Shown: positions 27,659 through 36,515, numbered from the stretch's first letter. The stretch: DNA of 64,000 nt from Leifsonia sp. PS1209 (GCF_012317045.1 NZ_CP051154.1:1426001-1490000); one strand, 5' to 3'. Numbers and translations: made by a program. The notes: generated from the sequence alone by a model not told the origin.

Positions 27659-28246
27659 ATGAAGCTTCCACCGACGCCGCGCGTCCTGTTCCTCCGTGAA
27701 CTGGTCGGCGAGGTGACGCGCAGCTATGGGCACGGCCGAACGATGGTGGCGGTGGACGGAGTCACGGACACCGCGCCGTTCGCCGACGACCTCGCCGAGG
27801 TGTTCCGCGAGGCGGGCTACGATACCTTCCGCGCGTCGATGACCGACTTCCACCGTCCGCGCGCCGACCGCACCAGGCTGGGGCCGGAGTCGGCGCTCGA
27901 CTACTACCGCGGCTCGTTCGACTACGTGACCTTCCGGCGGGTGCTGATCGACCCGTTCCGGATGGCGGGCAGCACCGGGTTCCAGACGGCGGCGTTCGAC
28001 GAGCGCCGGGATGTGCCGATGGAGAGCCGCTGGGAGACGACCGGCCAGGATGCTGTGCTCGTGGTCGACGGCGAGTTCCTGCTGCGGCCGGAGCTGCGCG
28101 GGATCTGGCACTACTCCGTCGCGCTGGTGAACATGCCGCAGGACGCGATCTACGAGAACGACGCGGAGCCGCGGATGTGGGCGAGCGCGCTGGTGGACGA
28201 CAGCGACCCCGAGCTGCCGCGGAGGGTGTTCGCGGACAGCTGCTAG
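27659..28246 (+). CDS. Uridine kinase-like protein with lost P-loop
   Basis: 195 residues, similar to the actinobacterial uridine/cytidine kinase-like NTPase family: DFHRP (about 62) and a Walker B-like VLVVDGEFLLRPEL (about 137) are kept. Where family members have a Walker A GxxGxGKS/T, this protein reads VAVDGVTDTAPFADDL, so the phosphate-binding lysine and glycines are gone. It may be inactive, bind nucleotide differently, or be regulatory. TAGGCT is 6 nt before the ATG. It overlaps the convergent panE by 4 bp. Confidence 0.8.
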   Translation: MKLPPTPRVLFLRELVGEVTRSYGHGRTMVAVDGVTDTAPFADDLAEVFREAGYDTFRASMTDFHRPRADRTRLGPESALDYYRGSFDYVTFRRVLIDPFRMAGSTGFQTAAFDERRDVPMESRWETTGQDAVLVVDGEFLLRPELRGIWHYSVALVNMPQDAIYENDAEPRMWASALVDDSDPELPRRVFADSC

Positions 28247-29244
28247 ACGACCGCGCGCATCCGGTCGACGACCACGGCGGGCTCGATGAACGCGCGCGTG
28301 CGCTCCACCTCGTGCACCAGGTCGACGATGGCCGCATTGATCGGCGCCTCCCTGCCGAGGTCGTGGGCTTCGCCAACGATGGCGCCGTTGAGGTAGTCGA
28401 TCTCGGTCAGCTGGCCGCGCCGGATGCTCTGCAGCGTCGACCCGGGGTTGGGGGTCGCGCCCATCCTGCGCTTCATCATGAGCGGAACGAGCTGGCCGGC
28501 CCAGAGCGGCGAGACGGCGACGAACCGCAGGATGCCGTTGCTGAGCCCCTGGATGCTGCCGTAGTGGATGCCGCGGTCGAAGCCGACCCGCACCGCCTCG
28601 CGCATGCTGGCGGTGACGATGCGGCGGAGCCGGCGGTCGCCGAGCGAGTCCTGGGCGCTCAGGCCGGTGATGGCGGGCATGGCGTTGATCTGGTTGACGA
28701 TGAGCTTGGTCCACTGGGCGCCGTCGAAGTTCTCGACGGCGAAGGCCGGCATCGCGGCGTCGAGGACACGGGTGGCGAAGACCGCGGCCTCCGGCGGCTC
28801 TCCGCTTCCGGCCCCGATGTACGTGTTCGCCGCCGTGGTCACGGTGACCCGGCCGGGGGAGAGGTAGCTGGCCGCGTAGAGGGCGAGGGCGCCGACGCAC
28901 TGCGAGTCCGGGAGCATCGTCATGGCCTGGCGCAGCCCGGTCAGGCCGTTCTGCACCACGACGACCGGGATGCCGCCGAGCAGGTGCTGGTTCTCGCGGA
29001 GGGCGGCGGCCGCATCCTGGGCCTTCGTGCAGAGGAAGGCGAGTTCGGGCTGGGTGCGCAGCACCTCGTCAGCGGCCACCTGCGCGGTGTGCGAGCCCCA
29101 CGCGCCGTCGAGACGTAGTCCGCTCTCGTGGATGGCGGCGAGCTGGGTGCCGCGCGCGGTGACCTCCACCTGGTGGCCGACGCGGTCGAGCAGGGCTGCG
29201 ATGGTGCCGCCGATGGCTCCCGCTCCGATGACGCCGATCCGCAT
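28243..29244 (-). CDS. panE: 2-dehydropantoate 2-reductase family protein
   Basis: NADPH-dependent ketopantoate reductase of the ApbA/PanE family, 333 residues; the family member in pantothenate synthesis makes pantoate. The N-terminal nucleotide-binding motif is IGAGAIGG. The catalytic-lysine region is WTKLIVNQINAMPAITG near 180, with the C-terminal helical domain after that. TAGGGT lies 6 nt before the ATG. Isolated from other pan genes, so it could act on another 2-keto acid. Confidence 0.82.
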   Translation of the reverse strand: MRIGVIGAGAIGGTIAALLDRVGHQVEVTARGTQLAAIHESGLRLDGAWGSHTAQVAADEVLRTQPELAFLCTKAQDAAAALRENQHLLGGIPVVVVQNGLTGLRQAMTMLPDSQCVGALALYAASYLSPGRVTVTTAANTYIGAGSGEPPEAAVFATRVLDAAMPAFAVENFDGAQWTKLIVNQINAMPAITGLSAQDSLGDRRLRRIVTASMREAVRVGFDRGIHYGSIQGLSNGILRFVAVSPLWAGQLVPLMMKRRMGATPNPGSTLQSIRRGQLTEIDYLNGAIVGEAHDLGREAPINAAIVDLVHEVERTRAFIEPAVVVDRMRAVV

Positions 29245-29299
29245 CCCCCCACCCTAGCCGCGCGGCAGGGGAGGAGGGATGCGGTGCGACCGGATGCGG

Positions 29300-30766
29300 T
29301 CAGTCGACCAGTGCTGCCGCCTGCGGGGAGCCTTCGGCTGCCGCCGCCTCCGCGAGCTCGGTCTCCGCATCCTGGTGGCCGCGGCGGCGGATGCCCGACG
29401 GCAGGGCCAGCGAGATGATCGCGGCCACTCCGAGCACTCCGGCGCCGACCCAGATGGCCGGGATGGCGGCATCCACGTAGCCGGTGGGGGTCAGCGATCC
29501 GCCAGCGCCGGTGAACACGGCGGTGAGCACGGCGATGCCGAGCGCGACGCCGATCTCCCGGAGGGTGGAGTTGGTGCCGGACGCCTTCGCGTGGTCCTCG
29601 GCCTTCATGTTGGCGAGCACGGCGGTGGAGCTGGGGGCGAAGACCAGGCCCATGCCGATGCCGGCGAGGGCGAACGGCGGCCACATGGCCGAGTATTCGA
29701 GATCGGCGGACAGGGTGAGCGCGATCCAGGCCATCGCGATCGTGAGCAGGACCAGGCCGACGAGGATCGGCAGCCGGGTACCCGTCCGGCCGGAGACGAG
29801 GCCGGTGAGTGGCGCGACCACCATTGGGGCGAGCGTCCACGGCATGGTCATCACACCGGCTTCGAGCGGTGTGTGGCCCTGCACCACCTGCAGGAACTGG
29901 ATCAGGATGAAGACCGCCCCGAAGATCCCGAAGCTGAACGTCACGCCGACCAGGTTGGCCACGGTGAAGCTGCGGTCGCGGAACAGGCGCAGCGGCAGCA
30001 GGGGCGCCGAGGCGCGGCCCTCCCAGAAGACGAACGCCGCGAGCAGCACGGCCCCGGCGATCAGGGAGCCGAGTACCTCGAAACTGTCCCAGCCCGCGTC
30101 GTTGCCGCGCACGATCCCGAACACGATCCCGAGGACGCCTGGGCCGGCGAGCAGCAGGCCGACGATGTCCGCCCGGACGCGCTGGCCGAAGCTGTTCGGC
30201 AGGGCGGCGAGCACGAGCGGCACGGCGATGACACCGAGCGGGACGTTCAGCCAGAAGATGGCCTGCCAGTTCCAGCCCTGCACGACGGCGCCGCCGATCA
30301 GCGGTCCCGTCGCGACGCCGAGGCCGGCGATGCCTCCCCAGATGCCGATGGCGGCCGGGCGCATCCTGACGCTGACGCTTCCGGCCAGGAGGGTGAGGGA
30401 CAGCGGCATGAGCGCGGCGGCCCCGACGCCCTGCACGGCCCGGGCCAGGATGAGCATCCAGGGTTCCGTGGCGAGGGCGCTCGCCGCCGAGGCGAGGGTG
30501 AAGACGGCGATGCCGCTGAGGAACACGGTGCGGCGTCCGAACCGGTCGCCGAGGGCCACCGCCATGAGCATGAGGGTGGCGAAGCTGAGCGTGTATGCGT
30601 TGATGACCCACTGCAGTTCCTCGATGGAGGCGCTGAGGTCTTTGGCGATCACCGGCAGGGCGCTGGTGACGACGAGGTTGTCGAGGGTCGCCATGAACAT
30701 CGGGAGCGATGCGGCGACGACGGCCAGCCAGATCGGGATGCGGCGGGCGGTGGAGGGGGACGACAT
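29300..30766 (-). CDS. MFS drug-efflux transporter, DHA2 (EmrB/QacA) type
   Basis: Membrane exporter of 488 residues with about 14 predicted spans. Motif A is visible as LGDRFGRR after the second helix, and LDNLVVTSALPVIAKDL is the usual DHA2 beginning of helix 1. The start MSSPSTARR is preferred because 8 extra residues upstream would be polar and out of family. Divergent from a TetR gene across two dyad operators, the classic arrangement of a repressor-controlled pump. Substrate unknown. Confidence 0.9.
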   Translation of the reverse strand: MSSPSTARRIPIWLAVVAASLPMFMATLDNLVVTSALPVIAKDLSASIEELQWVINAYTLSFATLMLMAVALGDRFGRRTVFLSGIAVFTLASAASALATEPWMLILARAVQGVGAAALMPLSLTLLAGSVSVRMRPAAIGIWGGIAGLGVATGPLIGGAVVQGWNWQAIFWLNVPLGVIAVPLVLAALPNSFGQRVRADIVGLLLAGPGVLGIVFGIVRGNDAGWDSFEVLGSLIAGAVLLAAFVFWEGRASAPLLPLRLFRDRSFTVANLVGVTFSFGIFGAVFILIQFLQVVQGHTPLEAGVMTMPWTLAPMVVAPLTGLVSGRTGTRLPILVGLVLLTIAMAWIALTLSADLEYSAMWPPFALAGIGMGLVFAPSSTAVLANMKAEDHAKASGTNSTLREIGVALGIAVLTAVFTGAGGSLTPTGYVDAAIPAIWVGAGVLGVAAIISLALPSGIRRRGHQDAETELAEAAAAEGSPQAAALVD

Positions 30767-30799
30767 GGCGGCACATCCTGTCGAAGTCACGGGAATGTT

Positions 30800-30847
30800 G
30801 TTATCGGATGATTACAACAAGACCGAGATTAGTAATCGACTGATAAC
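30800..30847. promoter_or_regulatory. Paired TetR operators
   Basis: Two 16-bp dyads with the same pattern GTwATC-N4-GATwAC: site 1 at 30800-30815 (GTTATC...GATTAC), site 2 at 30832-30847 (GTAATC...GATAAC). Their centres are 32 bp apart, about three helical turns. Site 2 overlaps the tetR -10 box TAACCT (30844-30849), which ends 7 nt before the GTG. Site 1 lies in the promoter of the MFS gene. Autorepression and pump control by one TetR are strongly suggested. Confidence 0.8.
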
Positions 30848-30856
30848 CTGTCAAGC

Positions 30857-31483
30857 GTGACCGACAAAATCAGTGAGCGCATCCCGGCGGAGGAGCGCAG
30901 AGAGCAGATCCTCGCCGCCGCCAGCCTCGTCTTCGGGGAACGCGGATACGTCGGCGCCACCACCGACCAGATCGCCAAGGCGGCCGGCATCAGCCAGCCG
31001 TACGTCGTGCGGATGTTCGGCAGCAAGGAGAACCTCTTCGTCGAGGTGCTCTCGCGGGCGCTCGGCAAACTGCTCGTCACGTTCGAAGAGACCATCGCGG
31101 GCTGGAAGGCCGACGGCTCGCCCGACGACCAGATCGGCCGGCTGCTCGGCACGGCGTACGTCAACCTGATCGAGGACCGCGGGCTGCTGCTGTCGCTGAT
31201 GCAGGCGTTCAGCATGGGCCACGACCCCGTCATCGGCGAGCAGGCCAGACAGGGCTTCATCGCCATCTACACGATGCTGCGCGACGAGGCGGGCTTCGAA
31301 CCCGAGCGCGTGCGCTCCTTCCTGGCGGAGGGGATGCTGCTGAACACGCTGCTCGGACTCCGCCTCCCCGAGAAGTACGGGATCGACGAGGCGGCGACGG
31401 AGCTCCTCGAGTGCACGTTCCAGACCAAGCTGCAGCTGGTGCTCGACGTCGTCGGCACGCGAAGCGCCGAGAAGAGCGCATGA
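30857..31483 (+). CDS. TetR/AcrR family transcriptional repressor
   Basis: 208-residue ligand-responsive repressor. The N-terminal helix-turn-helix reads AAASLVFGERGYVGATTDQIAKAAGISQPYVVRMFGSKENLF (pieces from residues 17-58), a clean TetR signature. The C-terminal domain is all-helical and ligand-binding. The GTG is 7 nt after TAACCT, so leaderless. It probably controls the divergent MFS pump. The stop overlaps the truB start by 4 bp, which ties an essential tRNA-modification gene to this promoter. Confidence 0.92.
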   Translation: MTDKISERIPAEERREQILAAASLVFGERGYVGATTDQIAKAAGISQPYVVRMFGSKENLFVEVLSRALGKLLVTFEETIAGWKADGSPDDQIGRLLGTAYVNLIEDRGLLLSLMQAFSMGHDPVIGEQARQGFIAIYTMLRDEAGFEPERVRSFLAEGMLLNTLLGLRLPEKYGIDEAATELLECTFQTKLQLVLDVVGTRSAEKSA

Positions 31484-32388
31484 CGGGCTCCGGCATCCTG
31501 CTCGTCGACAAGCCGCAGGGCTGGACGAGCCACGACATCGTCGCGCGCACCAGGAGGCTCGCGGGCACCCGCAAGGTGGGCCACGCCGGCACCCTCGACC
31601 CGATGGCCACCGGCCTGCTGATCGTCGGCCTCAACTCGTCCACGCGGCTGCTGACGTACATCGTCGGCACCGACAAGGAGTACCTCGCGACCATCCGGCT
31701 CGGCCAGAGCACCACGACGGACGACGCGGAGGGCGACATCGTCGACGAGGCGCCCCAGGATGCGGTCTCCGCGGTCACCGACGACGCCATCCGGTCCGGC
31801 ATCGCCGACCTCACCGGCGAGATCGAGCAGGTTCCGAGCTCGGTCAGCGCGATCAAGGTCGACGGCAAGCGCGCGTACGCGCGGGTGCGGGCGGGGGAAG
31901 CGGTCGTGCTGCAGGCGCGGCCGGTCACCGTCTCGGAGTTCGAGCTGCTCGCCACGCGGCGGCTGCCCGCCGCCATCGACCTCGACGTGCGGGTGGTCTG
32001 CTCGTCCGGCACGTACATCCGGTCGCTCGCCCGCGATCTGGGGGCTGCGCTCGGCGTCGGCGGGCACCTCACGGCGCTGCGGCGCACGCGGGTGGGTTCG
32101 TTCAGCGTGGAGGACGCGCATCCCATCGAAGCCCTCGACGTCGCCTCGGCGCTCGTTCCGGCCGCCGTGGCCGCCACGACGCTGTTCGAGCGGTTCGACC
32201 TGACGGAGCAGCAGGCCATCGACCTGACCCACGGGAAACGCATCCACGTCGCGGACAGGGAGAATAGGGGAGGCGAACCGCTCGCGGCCATCGCACCGAC
32301 CGGACACCTGGTGGGGCTCATCGAGTTCCGCGGAAAGGAAGCAAGAACCCTCGTGAACTTCCCGACAGACGAGATCGCGACCGCATGA
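31480..32388 (+). CDS. truB: tRNA pseudouridine(55) synthase
   Basis: Makes pseudouridine 55 in the T-loop of tRNAs, 302 residues. The start region LLVDKPQGWTSHD and the catalytic aspartate motif GHAGTLDPMATGLL (about 43) are unmistakable; SSGTYIRSLARDLG and the C-terminal PUA-like part follow. The ATG overlaps the tetR stop (ATGA), so no separate leader exists. The next gene also overlaps by 4 bp. Relatives usually have rbfA directly upstream. Confidence 0.96.
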   Translation: MTGSGILLVDKPQGWTSHDIVARTRRLAGTRKVGHAGTLDPMATGLLIVGLNSSTRLLTYIVGTDKEYLATIRLGQSTTTDDAEGDIVDEAPQDAVSAVTDDAIRSGIADLTGEIEQVPSSVSAIKVDGKRAYARVRAGEAVVLQARPVTVSEFELLATRRLPAAIDLDVRVVCSSGTYIRSLARDLGAALGVGGHLTALRRTRVGSFSVEDAHPIEALDVASALVPAAVAATTLFERFDLTEQQAIDLTHGKRIHVADRENRGGEPLAAIAPTGHLVGLIEFRGKEARTLVNFPTDEIATA

Positions 32389-32753
32389 TCGAGTGGTTCA
32401 CGGCGACGCAGGTGATCGTCGCCGCCGTCGCAGGCGTGCTCTGCATCGTGCTCGGACTGGCCGGACGCGTGCCCGGCGACCTCAGCATGGGCGCCGTCGC
32501 GCTGGTCGAGGTGCTGCTCATCGCCCAGCTGATCGTGACCATCGTCGCCCCGGCGGTGGGCAACGAGCCGAGCGGCAGCCTGCCCGAGTTCTACATCTAC
32601 CTGATCTCCGCGCTCATCCTGCCGCCCGCCGGAGCCTTCTGGGCGCTGATCGAGCGCAACAGGTGGTCGACAGTGATCCTGGGCGGCGTGTGCCTCGCCA
32701 TCGCGGTGATGGTGTACCGGATGGGGCAGATCTGGTTCGTGCAGGGAGCCTGA
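32385..32753 (+). CDS. Small membrane protein, unknown
   Basis: 122 residues with four hydrophobic segments (about 8-28, 36-60, 68-88 and 95-113) joined by short loops; loop residues include PSGSLPEFY. It overlaps the truB stop by 4 bp and is therefore in the truB operon. Similar proteins are common next to truB/ribF in Actinobacteria, but no function is known to me. Confidence 0.75.
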   Translation: MIEWFTATQVIVAAVAGVLCIVLGLAGRVPGDLSMGAVALVEVLLIAQLIVTIVAPAVGNEPSGSLPEFYIYLISALILPPAGAFWALIERNRWSTVILGGVCLAIAVMVYRMGQIWFVQGA

Positions 32754-32778
32754 GCCAGCGCGAATAGAATCGTAGGCG

Positions 32779-33255
32779 ATGTCACACCACACCATGTCCG
32801 CGCGCGAACACCCGGAGAGCCCCACCGCCAGGCGGCGGATCACCGGCATCGGGCGTGTGCTCGTCTTCGTCTACGGAGTCCTCGCCCTCGCGGCGACCGG
32901 ACGCAGCGTCTTCCAGATCATCGACCGCTTCCACGAGGCGCCGGTCGCGTTCACCCTCTCGGCGCTCGCCGCCGTCGTCTACATCGTGGCCACCGTCGCG
33001 CTGATCGCGCCGGGCGTCGCCTGGTACCGGGTGGCCTGGATCACCATCACCTTCGAGCTGGTGGGCGTGCTCGTGATCGGCTCGCTCAGCCTGTTCGCGC
33101 CTGCGGCCCTCGGTCTGCACGACATCGACCCGTTCGGCAGGGATGCGACCGTCTGGTCGGTCTACGGCATGGGCTACCTGTTCATCCCCCTCGTCCTGCC
33201 GATCCTCGGGCTGATCTACCTGCGCGGGCACAAGCCGCGCCCGGCCGCATCGTGA
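32779..33255 (+). CDS. Four-span membrane protein, unknown
   Basis: 158 residues. A polar, basic N-terminus of about 25 residues precedes four hydrophobic segments. The region GLHDIDPFGRDATVWSVYG between spans 3 and 4 is a probable outside loop. TAGAAT lies 8 nt before the ATG, so it may have its own promoter. Its stop overlaps the ribF GTG by 4 bp. Function unknown; conserved-looking actinobacterial neighbour of ribF. Confidence 0.75.
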   Translation: MSHHTMSAREHPESPTARRRITGIGRVLVFVYGVLALAATGRSVFQIIDRFHEAPVAFTLSALAAVVYIVATVALIAPGVAWYRVAWITITFELVGVLVIGSLSLFAPAALGLHDIDPFGRDATVWSVYGMGYLFIPLVLPILGLIYLRGHKPRPAAS

Positions 33256-34196
33256 AGGTCTTCCGGTCCGTTCAGGAGGTGCCGGACGGCTTCGGCCCGA
33301 GTGCGGTGACCATCGGCAAATTCGACGGGGTGCACACCGGCCACCGCGCGGTGATCGCGCGGCTCTGCGAGGTCGCGGCCTCCGGAGGGCTCACGCCGAC
33401 GGTCATCACCTTCGACAGGAACCCACTGGAGCTTCTCGCGCCGGAGAAGTGCCCGACGGCGCTGGTCAGCGTCGAGCAGAAGCTCGACCTGCTCGCGGGA
33501 ACCGGCGTCGAGGCGACGCTGATCGTCCCGTTCGACCGTGCACTGGCCGACCTCAGCCCCGAGGAGTTCGTGCAGCACATCCTGGTCGACAGGCTGCACG
33601 CCGCCGCCGTGCTGGTCGGGAGCGACTTCCGCTTCGGCAGGCGTGGCGCAGGCGACGTGGAGATGCTGCGCGCGTTCGGCGAGACGTACGGCTTCGTCGT
33701 GCACCTCATCGACGACGTTCGCCCGGAGCACGGACGCCGCGTCTCCTCCACCTGGATCCGCGAACTGCTCGCCGACGGCGACGTGGCGCACGCCGGCGAA
33801 CTGCTCGGCCACATCCCGACCCTGCGCGGCGTCGTGGTGCACGGGGCGAAGCGCGGCAGGGAGCTCGGCTTCCCGACGGCGAACCTGTCGCCGGAGTCGG
33901 AGGGGCTGATCCCGGCAGACGGCGTGTACGCGGGCTGGCTGACCGACGGCGGCGAACGGTATCCTGCCGCCATCTCGGTCGGCAACAACCCGACGTTCGA
34001 GGGCGTCCCGCAGAAGCAGGTCGAGGCGTACGTGCTCGACCGCGACCTCGACCTGTACGACCACCACGTCGAGATTTCGTTCGTCGAACGCATCAGGGGC
34101 ATGGTCGCGTACGCAGGCATCGAGCCGCTGATCGCCCAGATCGCGGACGATGTCGCCAGGGCCAGGAGCATCCTGCAGCCCGAGAACGCCAACTGA
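33252..34196 (+). CDS. ribF: Bifunctional riboflavin kinase / FAD synthetase
   Basis: Converts riboflavin to FMN, then FAD; 314 residues. The N-terminal nucleotidyltransferase has GKFDGVHTGHRAVI (about 18) and GSDFRFGRRGAG (about 123), with the ISSTWIR-like motif as SSTWIRELL. The C-terminal riboflavin kinase domain starts near 185 (GRELGFPTANL) and includes GNNPTF. GTG start overlapping the previous gene. The next gene begins inside its stop codon (TGATG). Confidence 0.96.
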   Translation: MKVFRSVQEVPDGFGPSAVTIGKFDGVHTGHRAVIARLCEVAASGGLTPTVITFDRNPLELLAPEKCPTALVSVEQKLDLLAGTGVEATLIVPFDRALADLSPEEFVQHILVDRLHAAAVLVGSDFRFGRRGAGDVEMLRAFGETYGFVVHLIDDVRPEHGRRVSSTWIRELLADGDVAHAGELLGHIPTLRGVVVHGAKRGRELGFPTANLSPESEGLIPADGVYAGWLTDGGERYPAAISVGNNPTFEGVPQKQVEAYVLDRDLDLYDHHVEISFVERIRGMVAYAGIEPLIAQIADDVARARSILQPENAN

Positions 34197-35416
34197 TGAC
34201 GGAACTCCCCGCCAGGCCCCTGTGGCATGGCCGCGCCATCGCGCTCATCGGCATCCTGCTCGTCGCCAGCAACCTGCGCACGGCCGTCGCCGCCCTGTCG
34301 CCGATCTTCGCCGAGATCCGCACGGAGTTCGCGGTCACCAGCGTCGGCGTCGGACTGCTCGGGATGCTCCCGCCCATCTTCTTCGCGCTGTTCGGCCTGC
34401 TCGCGCCGTCGCTGACCCGCAAGGCGAGCCTCGAGGGCGTGCTGATCGCGGCGCTCGGCGTGATGCTGCTCGGGCACGTCCTGCGGGCGACGGCCGGCTC
34501 GTTCGCCATGCTCGCCATCGGCTCCGCCGTGACCTTCGCGGGGATGGGTGTCGGCAACGTGCTGCTGCCCCCTCTGGTGAAGCGGTACTTCCCGGACAGG
34601 ATCGGGCTGGTCACGTCGCTGTACGCGACCGTGATGTCGGTGAGCACGCTGCTGCCTCCGCTGGTCGCGGTGCCGGTGGCCGACGCATCCAACTGGCACG
34701 TCTCCGTGGGGATGTGGGGCGTGGTGAGCCTGCTGGCCATCCTGCCGTGGCTGCGCATCATCCTGACCAGGCGACCGGTGCATCCGGAGCACGACGTCGA
34801 GGTGGAGGGCGCTGAGCCCGGGATGCTGGGCAAGGTGTGGCACGCGCCGCTCGCCTGGGCGATGGCCGTGGTGTTCGCGGCGTCCAGCCTGAACGCGTAC
34901 GCGATGTTCGCCTGGCTGCCGGAGATCCTGCACGACGTGGCCGGCTCGACGCCGGTGGAGGCTGGCGCGCTTCTCTCGTTGTACGCGGGCATGGGCATCC
35001 CGGCCGGGCTGCTGGTGCCGCTGCTGGCCGCCAGGATGCGCAACGTCGCCCTGCTGCTCTACGCGGGCGTTGCGTTCTTCGTGCTCGGCTATCTGGGCCT
35101 GATCATCGCGCCGGGCACGGCGACCTGGCTGTGGGTGGTGTTCGCCGGTCTCGGGCCGCTGCTGTTCCCGCTGTGCCTCGTGCTGATCAACGTGCGCACG
35201 CGCACGCACGAGGGCTCCGTGGCGCTCAGCGGCTTCACGCAGGGCCTCGGCTACACGCTCGGTGCGCTCGGCCCGCTCGCGGTCGGTGTGCTGCACCAGC
35301 TCACCGGCGACTGGACAGCGGCCCTCATCGTCCTCATCGGCACCGCGCTCGCTGCCGCCCTCGCCGGCACCGTCGTCGCCCGCCCGCACACCCTCGAAGA
35401 CCACTTCCGCCCGTAG
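34196..35416 (+). CDS. MFS transporter, CynX/NimT family
   Basis: 406-residue, 12-span major facilitator of the cyanate/nitroimidazole permease family. Helix 1 has LLVASNLRTAVAALSPI, the family signature around NLR. A long central loop (about 190-215) carries acidic residues. The ATG shares one base with the ribF stop, which fixes the start. Substrate unknown; family members export 2-nitroimidazole or move cyanate. Followed by repeat copy 3. Confidence 0.87.
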   Translation: MTELPARPLWHGRAIALIGILLVASNLRTAVAALSPIFAEIRTEFAVTSVGVGLLGMLPPIFFALFGLLAPSLTRKASLEGVLIAALGVMLLGHVLRATAGSFAMLAIGSAVTFAGMGVGNVLLPPLVKRYFPDRIGLVTSLYATVMSVSTLLPPLVAVPVADASNWHVSVGMWGVVSLLAILPWLRIILTRRPVHPEHDVEVEGAEPGMLGKVWHAPLAWAMAVVFAASSLNAYAMFAWLPEILHDVAGSTPVEAGALLSLYAGMGIPAGLLVPLLAARMRNVALLLYAGVAFFVLGYLGLIIAPGTATWLWVVFAGLGPLLFPLCLVLINVRTRTHEGSVALSGFTQGLGYTLGALGPLAVGVLHQLTGDWTAALIVLIGTALAAALAGTVVARPHTLEDHFRP

Positions 35417-35417
35417 G

Positions 35418-35480
35418 AATCGAGCCGGGACTTATGTACGCTCCGCTCGGCGTGTCGCGTACAGAAGTCCCGGCTCGATT
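35418..35480. repeat. Convergent-gene palindromic repeat, copy 3
   Basis: 63-bp element with 24-bp arms (one mismatch) and a 15-nt loop containing CGGCGTGTC. It starts one base after the stop codon of the MFS gene and ends one base before the stop of the convergent ROK kinase, so it is the entire intergenic region. Same stem type and orientation as copy 2. Confidence 0.92.
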
Positions 35481-35481
35481 G

Positions 35482-36423
35482 TCAGGGGAGGAGGTGGGCG
35501 CGGTGGATGAGCGCGGCCGCGCCGATGAGCGGGCCCTCGGAGGAGAGGGCCGAGGGGATGATGCGCACCTTTCGCACGTACGGGAAGTAGTGGTTCTCGA
35601 TGACGCGGCGCATGTGGTCGAACAGGTCGGGCGTCGAGTGCGAGAAGCCGCCGCCGATGGCGACGAGCTCGAGGTCGAGCAGGGCGGTCGCCGACGCGAT
35701 GGCGCGGCCGACGGCCTCTCCGGTGCGCGCGATGGCCTGGTGGGCCACCTCATCGCCCGCCGCGTACGCCGCCGCCAGTTCCTCGCCCGTGTTCCCGGTG
35801 AAGCCGTGGCGACGAGCCCAGGCGACGGTGTGCGGGCCCGAGGCGATTGCTTCGAGGGCGCTCGGGTTGCCGAACGTGTCCTCTCCGACCAGCTCGCCCA
35901 CCTCGACGTGCCCGATGTGGCCGGCGTTGCCCGTCGGACCGGTGATCACGCGGCCGCCAACGATGAGGCCGCCGCCGATGCCGGTCGAGACGACCATGCC
36001 CATCACGTTGTCCACGCCCTGCGCAGCTCCGACCCAGTGCTCGGCGAGCGTGATCGCGACGCCGTCCATCTCGAGCGTCACCGGGATGTCGAGCCCGGCG
36101 TCCGCGATGACACCGGCGATGAAGTCGCGCATCGGGTAGTCGCGCCAGTGAGGGACGTTCAGCGGGGACACCAGGCCCCGGATGCGGTCGATCGGCCCGG
36201 CGCAGCCGATTCCCGCTCCGATGAGCGTCGCACCGGCGGGCACGGAGGCGATGGCGTCACGGACGACGCCGCCCACCGAGGCCTCGAGGTCGGCGACGGT
36301 CGCCGTGCGGCCCGTCGGGCGGCGGAAGCGGGACGATTCGAGCAGGCGACCGTCCGCATCGACGATGGCTGCTTCGACTTTGGTTCCGCCGAAGTCGACG
36401 GCGAGGGCGAGGGGAGTTGGCAC
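35482..36423 (-). CDS. ROK family sugar kinase
   Basis: Sugar kinase of the ROK group (glucokinase, N-acetylglucosamine or N-acetylmannosamine kinase), 313 residues. ATP-binding start LAVDFGGTKVEAAIVD; the catalytic aspartate lies in GNAGHIGHVEV, with His/Glu typical of ROK. The zinc-binding Cys cluster (CxCGxxGC) of many ROK kinases is absent, so the metal site has been lost. No HTH, so an enzyme rather than a repressor. The GTG is 7 nt after TAGGGT. Divergent from the deoxyribose regulator. Confidence 0.87.
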   Translation of the reverse strand: MPTPLALAVDFGGTKVEAAIVDADGRLLESSRFRRPTGRTATVADLEASVGGVVRDAIASVPAGATLIGAGIGCAGPIDRIRGLVSPLNVPHWRDYPMRDFIAGVIADAGLDIPVTLEMDGVAITLAEHWVGAAQGVDNVMGMVVSTGIGGGLIVGGRVITGPTGNAGHIGHVEVGELVGEDTFGNPSALEAIASGPHTVAWARRHGFTGNTGEELAAAYAAGDEVAHQAIARTGEAVGRAIASATALLDLELVAIGGGFSHSTPDLFDHMRRVIENHYFPYVRKVRIIPSALSSEGPLIGAAALIHRAHLLP

Positions 36424-36451
36424 GACCTTTACCCTAAACGAAACCGCCCGC

Positions 36452-36486
36452 GCTCATATGAGCAACATCCGCGCAACCGTTGCTCA
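36452..36486. promoter_or_regulatory. SorC/DeoR-type operator
   Basis: A perfect 12-bp palindrome GCTCATATGAGC (36452-36463) overlaps the left half of a larger dyad TGAGCAAC (36459-36466) / GTTGCTCA (36479-36486). That makes three copies of a GCTCA half-site upstream of the regulator gene, whose -10 box TAAGCT is at 36504-36509. Probable binding site of the regulator itself, controlling the deoC operon and perhaps the ROK kinase. Confidence 0.65.
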
Positions 36487-36515
36487 GACGCGCATCCGGT
36501 TCCTAAGCTGGAACC

